Of a stretch of 64,000 bases of DNA, positions 59,718-64,000 are shown one piece after another; the first letter of the stretch is position 1, and the number at the start of each line of letters is the position of its first letter. A model generated the notes under the pieces. The model was given only the letters and a program-made list of their open reading frames with translations. It made no database searches and was not told the origin of the DNA. Source of the stretch: Rhizobium sp. L43 (GTDB lineage: Bacteria; Pseudomonadota; Alphaproteobacteria; Rhizobiales; Rhizobiaceae); assembly GCF_002531725.1 (NCBI RefSeq), contig NZ_NWSQ01000011.1, positions 168,456-232,455 of the forward strand, given 5' to 3'. Position numbers and translations under genes: made by a program.

Positions 59718-60268
59718 TGGCAGGTCTGGACGAAAAGCGGCCCTTCATCGCCGTCGGCATCGCGATTCTCACCGTCTCGGATACGCGCACGCCGGAGACG
59801 GACAAATCAGGCGACACGCTGGCGGCGCGAATCACCGAGGCCGGCCACAGGCTGGTCGACCGGGCGATCGTGCCCGATGATCGCGAGAAAATCGCCGCAC
59901 GGGTGAAGGCCTGGACGGAGAGCAAAGACATCGACGTCGTCATCACCACTGGTGGCACCGGCTTTACCGGCCGCGATGTGACGCCCGAGGCGCTGGAGCC
60001 GTTGTTCGAAAAGCGCATGGACGGCTTTTCCGCCATCTTCCACCGCATCTCCTATGAGAAGATCGGCTCGGCAACGATCCAGTCGCGCGCCACGGCAGGC
60101 GTTGCCAATTCCACCTTCATCTTTGCACTGCCGGGATCGCCCGGCGCCTGCCGGGATGCCTGGGACGGCATTCTGAAAGGACAACTCGACTATCGCAGCG
60201 TGCCGTGCAATTTCGTCGAGATCATGCCGCGTCTGGACGAGCATCTGAAACGCGGCGCGACCAAATAG
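59717..60268 (+). CDS. moaB: Molybdenum cofactor biosynthesis protein B
   Basis: A 183-residue MoaB/MogA-fold protein. The segments AILTVSDTRTPETDKSGDTL, VVITTGGTGFTGRDVTPEA and ALPGSPGACRDAWDGIL are diagnostic: the TTGGTG loop binds molybdopterin. MoaB or Mog-type proteins adenylylate molybdopterin before metal insertion. ATG 59717 overlaps the ispE stop by one base and has GGGAGG at 6 nt. Confidence 0.93.
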   Translation: MAGLDEKRPFIAVGIAILTVSDTRTPETDKSGDTLAARITEAGHRLVDRAIVPDDREKIAARVKAWTESKDIDVVITTGGTGFTGRDVTPEALEPLFEKRMDGFSAIFHRISYEKIGSATIQSRATAGVANSTFIFALPGSPGACRDAWDGILKGQLDYRSVPCNFVEIMPRLDEHLKRGATK

Positions 60269-60274
60269 AATTCG

Positions 60275-60610
60275 CTATGTGGCAAGGCCCGGCAGAGCCG
60301 GCATTGTTTCCCAGCTGTCACCCGACAGCAGGATGCAGCTTATGCCGTGAACATCCGTGACCACGAGCGTCCAGGTTCCGCTTTCGGCGGCGTAGACCTC
60401 GAGAACGGCGTTCTGGTTGACCAGTCCGACTGCCGTGAGCTTTTCGGCGAAGTTCCTGTCGAGGAACTTGATGACCTCGGATCGGCCTGCGCAACTGAGC
60501 ATCGTCTGCGATGCTGCCGAATGCGGATGCGCGATCACCAAAGTCGGCAATATGACGGCCAGCAGGCCGTAGATCATACCGCGTACGCTGTAGATTCTAC
60601 CGCGTGTCAT
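60275..60610 (-). CDS. Small secreted protein of unknown function
   Basis: A 111-residue protein with an N-terminal signal peptide (IYGLLAVILPTLVIAHPHSAA). The mature part has two cysteines (MLSCAGRS and ISCILLSG), hydrophobic strands and LEVYAAESGTWTLVVTD. I do not recognise the family. The start ATG 60610 is supported by a strong AAAGGAGG ribosome site at about 7 nt. Its stop is 6 nt from the moaB stop, convergent. On the minus strand a TATAAT box (60735-60740) lies about 125 nt upstream; a matching -35 box is not clear. Confidence 0.6.
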   Translation of the reverse strand: MTRGRIYSVRGMIYGLLAVILPTLVIAHPHSAASQTMLSCAGRSEVIKFLDRNFAEKLTAVGLVNQNAVLEVYAAESGTWTLVVTDVHGISCILLSGDSWETMPALPGLAT

Positions 60611-60843
60611 GACGCACCTCCTTTCGCCGGGAATCCGGCAGAAGAGGAGATTTTCGCGGACCTGTTCTGCCGTTCACCGGCATTCCATGGCCATTCCGTT
60701 GCGAAGCGCGGCGCTTCGACGGCGCCATGTTTGAATTATAGCGCGAAATTCTATTGGACGCCATCTTTTGCGCGATGACGGGAGGAGCATGATACTCCTC
60801 CGAGGTTCGGCGACCCGCCCCCTCATCCGGCTGCCGCCACCGA

Positions 60844-60872
60844 CCGGGGTCGAGCCACGGGTCTCGACCCGG
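60844..60872. repeat. Hairpin repeat related to 51946-51973
   Basis: The segment CCGGGGTCGAG then CTCGACCCGG forms a hairpin with the loop CCACGGGT. It is an inverted near copy of the unit at 51946-51973. It lies in the 325-bp gap between the small secreted gene and the glycosyltransferase gene. Other parts of the gap are similar to short repeats (CCCCCTCATCCGGCTGCCG) seen elsewhere; no gene. Confidence 0.7.
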
Positions 60873-60935
60873 GTAAGGTTAGGGTGAGGGGCAGCCATTG
60901 TCGCGAAAGCAGGATGACGGAGAGAGTGGAATCGC

Positions 60936-61454
60936 TTAGCGGGCGGCGCGGGCGACCCAGGCGGGGATGAGTTCGCTCGCCAGCTTGCGCGGCTTCTGGC
61001 CCTTGACGAATTCGGGAAGCCGCATCCCGCTTTTGGCGGTGGCGAGCGCCAGCTTTTTCGGCACCAGGAAACCAAGCTCCAGCGGGGGTACGGCTCGGCC
61101 GACACGCTGGAAGAACGGGCGCCGATAGCCCCTCGACGCGGTAAAGCGCGCCGGCAGCTTGTTCAGCGCCACATATTCGGCGATCTCATCGATCCAGCCG
61201 GCCTGCGGTCTGGCGCCCGGCTCGACGAAGAGCAGCCATTCGCCGCGGGCGGAGCGGACGATGTCCTTGATATCCCATTGTGAATGGAAGCGGCAGCCGG
61301 CAGCGTCGGCCACTCGTGAGGTACCGTCGCGCGAGCCGTGATCGAGCACGATCACATCGCTGACAAGCCCTTCCACCGCGCCTGCCACCAATACCGATAA
61401 AGTCTGCGCCAGCTCAGATTCCTGATCATGGCATTCGAGAACAACCGTCAACAT
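60936..61454 (-). CDS. Short family 2 glycosyltransferase
   Basis: A 172-residue GT-A domain. The start MLTVVLECHDQESELAQTL, DVIVLDHGSRDGTSRVADAAG and ARGEWLLFVEPGARPQAGW follow the GT2 pattern: the nucleotide-binding Asp and then an acidic pair replaced by E-x-G. It is short for GT2 and has no membrane segment, so it may be a reduced or degenerate enzyme; a glycosyl donor cannot be named. It is divergent from the radical SAM gene. Confidence 0.72.
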   Translation of the reverse strand: MLTVVLECHDQESELAQTLSVLVAGAVEGLVSDVIVLDHGSRDGTSRVADAAGCRFHSQWDIKDIVRSARGEWLLFVEPGARPQAGWIDEIAEYVALNKLPARFTASRGYRRPFFQRVGRAVPPLELGFLVPKKLALATAKSGMRLPEFVKGQKPRKLASELIPAWVARAAR

Positions 61455-61593
61455 CGACTATTCATAATGCGCCGCACAAATTTTTGCCAGCACCGTTTTC
61501 CACATTTTGTTCTTGCATTGTTCTCATTTTGCCGATAGGAATTTAATCATCAAAACGGGCGGGAACAATGGCTTTCCGCCACGGGAGAATCCG

Positions 61594-62751
61594 ATGAGAG
61601 AGCAGTCCCTGGCAGGGCAGGCCGCATTCGCGCCTGCCAATACGGCAGATATTGCCGATGCGATGATCGTTTCCTCCGGGCTGAGAGTCGAGGTCGATCG
61701 GCGGCGCGGACGTGGGGCGGGATTGAACCCGACAGGGCGGTTCGAGGCGCTGCAGCGGGAGAGCTTCGACGACGGCTGGCAGACGTGGGAAGAGCTGCCG
61801 CCGTTCAAGACGGAGGTGCAGATCGAGAAACCGCGCACGGCCATCACCCGCAACGAATCGCCTGACATTTCCTTCGACCGCTCGATCAATCCCTATCGCG
61901 GCTGCGAACATGGCTGCATCTATTGTTTCGCCCGGCCGACACATGCTTATATGGGACTGTCCGCCGGACTCGATTTCGAGACGAAGCTGTTTGCCAAGCC
62001 GGATGCGGCAAAACTCCTGGAACGGGAACTCGCCAAGCCAGGCTACAAGGTGCGGGTGATCGCGATCGGTACCAATACCGATCCCTATCAGCCGATCGAG
62101 AAGGAATGGCGCATCATGCGCGGCATTCTCGAGGTCTTGAACAAGGCGAACCATCCGGTGTCGATCGTTACCAAGTCGGCGATGATCCTGCGCGATCTCG
62201 ACATTCTGCAGGAGATGGCAGCCAAGAACCTGGTGCGTGTCGGCATCTCGGTGACCACGCTCGACCGCAAGCTTGCCCGGACGATGGAGCCGCGTGCCGC
62301 CACACCGCCGCGACGGCTGGAGACGATCCACACGCTTGCCGAAGCCGGCATCCAGACGGCTGTGATGGCCGCTCCGCTCATTCCGGCGCTGAACGACCAC
62401 GAGCTGGAACGCATCCTCGAATCGGCCAAGGCTGCCGGTGCTGCCGAGGCGAGCTACGTCATCCTCAGGCTGCCGCTCGAGGTCAGTCCGCTGTTTCGCG
62501 ACTGGCTGCTGCAGCATTACCCCGATCGTTATCGGCATGTGATGTCGCTGGTGCGCTCGATGCGCGGCGGCAAGGATTATGATGCCGAATTCGGCAAGCG
62601 CATGAAGGGCGCCGGTCCCTATGCCTGGCAGATCGCCCGGCGCTTTGAAATGGCGGCCAGACGTTTCGGCCTGACACGCCGCAGCGTACCGCTGCGCGAC
62701 GATCTGTTTATCCCGCCCGATGGCAGCGGCGTGCAGCTGTCGCTTCTTTGA
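61594..62751 (+). CDS. PA0069-family radical SAM protein
   Basis: A 385-residue radical SAM protein. The cluster motif is CEHGCIYCFARPTHAYM (Cys-x3-Cys-x2-Cys, about 110-126), then GLDFETKLF. The rest fits the spore-photoproduct-lyase-like PA0069 group (GTNTDPYQPIEKEWRIMRGIL and TKSAMILRDLDIL). The reaction is unknown; the chemistry uses a 4Fe-4S cluster and S-adenosylmethionine. ATG 61594 is preceded by GGGAG. Confidence 0.9.
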   Translation: MREQSLAGQAAFAPANTADIADAMIVSSGLRVEVDRRRGRGAGLNPTGRFEALQRESFDDGWQTWEELPPFKTEVQIEKPRTAITRNESPDISFDRSINPYRGCEHGCIYCFARPTHAYMGLSAGLDFETKLFAKPDAAKLLERELAKPGYKVRVIAIGTNTDPYQPIEKEWRIMRGILEVLNKANHPVSIVTKSAMILRDLDILQEMAAKNLVRVGISVTTLDRKLARTMEPRAATPPRRLETIHTLAEAGIQTAVMAAPLIPALNDHELERILESAKAAGAAEASYVILRLPLEVSPLFRDWLLQHYPDRYRHVMSLVRSMRGGKDYDAEFGKRMKGAGPYAWQIARRFEMAARRFGLTRRSVPLRDDLFIPPDGSGVQLSLL

Positions 62752-62764
62752 CCTTTTGTGTTTA

Positions 62765-62864
62765 CGCAATTCCCGGCAAAACCGCTTCGCGCTTTGCTTG
62801 GAATGTCCTCTAACCCTTACGCAATTCCGGATGGAAAACCGCTTCGCACTTTTCCTGGAATCGC
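62765..62864. repeat. 44-bp dispersed palindromic repeat, two head-to-tail copies
   Basis: A clean copy at 62821-62864 starts GCAATTCCGG and has AAAACCGCTTCGCACTTTTCC in its centre. A degenerate copy is at 62765-62804. The clean copy matches the reverse complement of 54653-54696 at all but about three positions. The 278-bp gap before rnhB holds no gene. Confidence 0.8.
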
Positions 62865-63029
62865 TTCGAGCTTGCGCATCGGCTGCTCAGAAAAACCGCC
62901 CTGTTTTCGAGTCCCGAGCGCAATTCCCGCGGATGGCCTTGACCGCCACCATCCGCCGGACCGGTCCCCGGCCGCCGCCCTGATCCGGGGACTTGCGGGA
63001 AATCGGGTTGGCGTGCGAGGTTCAGCCGC

Positions 63030-63719
63030 ATGAAACCTCGCACGCCACCCGATTCTCCCCTGCTTTTCGACACGGCTCCGCTCGTGCCGGATTTCAAACT
63101 CGAGCTCAAAGCCCGCAAGGCCGGCCACTGGCCGGTCGCCGGCGCCGATGAGGCGGGCCGCGGGCCGCTGGCCGGACCTGTCGTCGCTGCTGCCGTCATT
63201 CTCGATCCCAAGCGCATCCCTGAGGGCCTGAACGATTCCAAGCAGCTTTCGGCGCAACGGCGTGAGGAATTGTTCGTGCAGATCCTGGCGACCGCCACCG
63301 TCTCCATCGCCTCCTCCAGCTCGACGCGCATCGACGAGACGGATATTCGCAAGGCAAGCCTCGACGCCATGCGCCGGGCCATCTGCAGCCTCGCCATTCC
63401 GGCCAGCTACGTGCTGACCGACGGCCTCGACGTGCCGCCCGGTCTCGATTGCCCCGGACAGGCGGTGGTCAAGGGTGATGCCCGCTCCGTCTCGATCGCC
63501 GCCGCCTCGATCGTCGCCAAGGTGACCCGCGACCGGATGATGGCGCGGGCACATTATGTCTTCCCGGATTACGGCTTTGCCGCGCATGTCGGCTACGGCA
63601 CGGCGCAGCACCGCGCCGGCATCGAGAAACACGGCCCCTGCTCCCTGCACCGGATGAGTTTTAGGCCGTTGCGCAAGGTTGAGGATGGTCCTGGGATGGA
63701 TGAGCTGCTTTCCGAGTAG
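63030..63719 (+). CDS. rnhB: Ribonuclease HII
   Basis: A 229-residue RNase HII that removes ribonucleotides from DNA. The catalytic acids appear in GADEAGRGPLAG (Asp-Glu, about 39-50), the central VLTDGLDVPPG (Asp) and the later GDARSVSIAAASIVAKVTRDR (Asp near 150). The C-terminal HVGYGTAQHRAGIEKHGPC is the family signature. In rhizobia it often precedes a DNA methyltransferase gene; if so, that gene is outside the window. ATG 63030 is used. Confidence 0.94.
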   Translation: MKPRTPPDSPLLFDTAPLVPDFKLELKARKAGHWPVAGADEAGRGPLAGPVVAAAVILDPKRIPEGLNDSKQLSAQRREELFVQILATATVSIASSSSTRIDETDIRKASLDAMRRAICSLAIPASYVLTDGLDVPPGLDCPGQAVVKGDARSVSIAAASIVAKVTRDRMMARAHYVFPDYGFAAHVGYGTAQHRAGIEKHGPCSLHRMSFRPLRKVEDGPGMDELLSE

Positions 63720-63789
63720 TGCGCTTTTCAGTAGAAAACCGGGCATGCCGAACGCAACAGCCAAGTTAAGGAAGTCGGCGCGTCTTGCT

Positions 63790-63942
63790 CCCTCTTCTCC
63801 CCAGCGGGGAGAAGGTGGCCCGAAGGGTCGGATGAGGGGGCCTCACGGCAGAACATTTGTTGTTGTGCTGAGCGAAAGCGAAGGGAATGAATGCTGTACC
63901 GTGTAGCCCCCTCATCCGCCGCCGGCACCTTCTCCCCGCTGG
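63790..63942. repeat. Mosaic palindromic element after rnhB
   Basis: CTTCTCCCC/GGGGAGAAG hairpin (about 63794-63814), then GGATGAGGGGGCC; farther on CCCCCTCATCCG and CTTCTCCCCGC occur in the opposite order, so the two halves face each other. It has the same building blocks as 12374-12507. The last 281 bases of the window hold this element and no gene I can support. Confidence 0.8.
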
Positions 63943-64000
63943 GCTATGGCATTCACACATTTAAAATTGCCTATGGGATTGCCTTCTGATTCTCTTGTTG

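Overview
The window is chromosomal DNA of a rhizobial alphaproteobacterium, most likely Rhizobium of the etli/leguminosarum group. The case rests on the high GC content and GC-rich third codon positions, on the gene families present (BA14K-type secreted protein, DUF1217, DUF4424, MipA/OmpV, bioMNY, two double-MCP-core chemoreceptors), and on the many short palindromic intergenic repeats of the kind known from rhizobia. About 55 genes fill the window with few long gaps. I recognise no rRNA, tRNA, CRISPR array, insertion sequence or prophage.

Layout. 1-1.7 kb: the end of a biotin ECF transporter operon (bioM partial, bioN, bioY). 1.8-4.7 kb: a small accessory block (acyltransferase, Gly-rich small membrane protein, 2H phosphoesterase, thioesterase). 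4.9-8.2 kb: histone-deacetylase-like hydrolase, xseB, an SDR, a 50-bp tandem repeat and a pirin. 8.2-18.9 kb: a phospholipase-D-like protein, dxs, a chemoreceptor, DUF4424, then tlyA, a RumA-type RNA methyltransferase and an MBL hydrolase. 18.9-28.4 kb: a fatty-acid/acyl-CoA operon with a palindromic operator candidate, a CorA-type channel, BA14K protein, a Rieske oxygenase, an unknown protein, a Sua5-type enzyme and a D-2-hydroxyacid dehydrogenase. 28.7-34 kb: a ten-module DUF1217 protein, a gene with a glycine-aptamer-like leader, and ubiA. 34-44 kb: MipA, a histidine phosphatase, cfa, tex, glyS and a second chemoreceptor. 44-53 kb: an HPE1-like protein, purD, DUF2207, aroA, lemA, glyQ, a small membrane protein and an S49 protease. 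53-64 kb: mntH, TrmN6-like methyltransferase, DUF2007, polyprenyl synthase, TPR protein, ispE, moaB, a glycosyltransferase, a radical SAM protein and rnhB.

How genes work together. Isoprenoid and quinone synthesis recurs: dxs and ispE (MEP pathway), polyprenyl diphosphate synthase (quinone side chain) and ubiA (attachment to the ring). Translation and RNA modification are served by tlyA, the RumA-type enzyme, the TrmN6-like enzyme, Sua5-type enzyme, glyQ and glyS. glyQ and glyS encode two subunits of one enzyme but lie about 9 kb apart on opposite strands.

The most unusual items are the riboswitch-like leader at 32304-32370, the ten-fold DUF1217 protein, aroA placed between lemA and its usual DUF2207 partner, and several families of hairpin repeats whose arms differ by paired changes. 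All identifications come from reading the sequence and from memory of protein families; no search was run.
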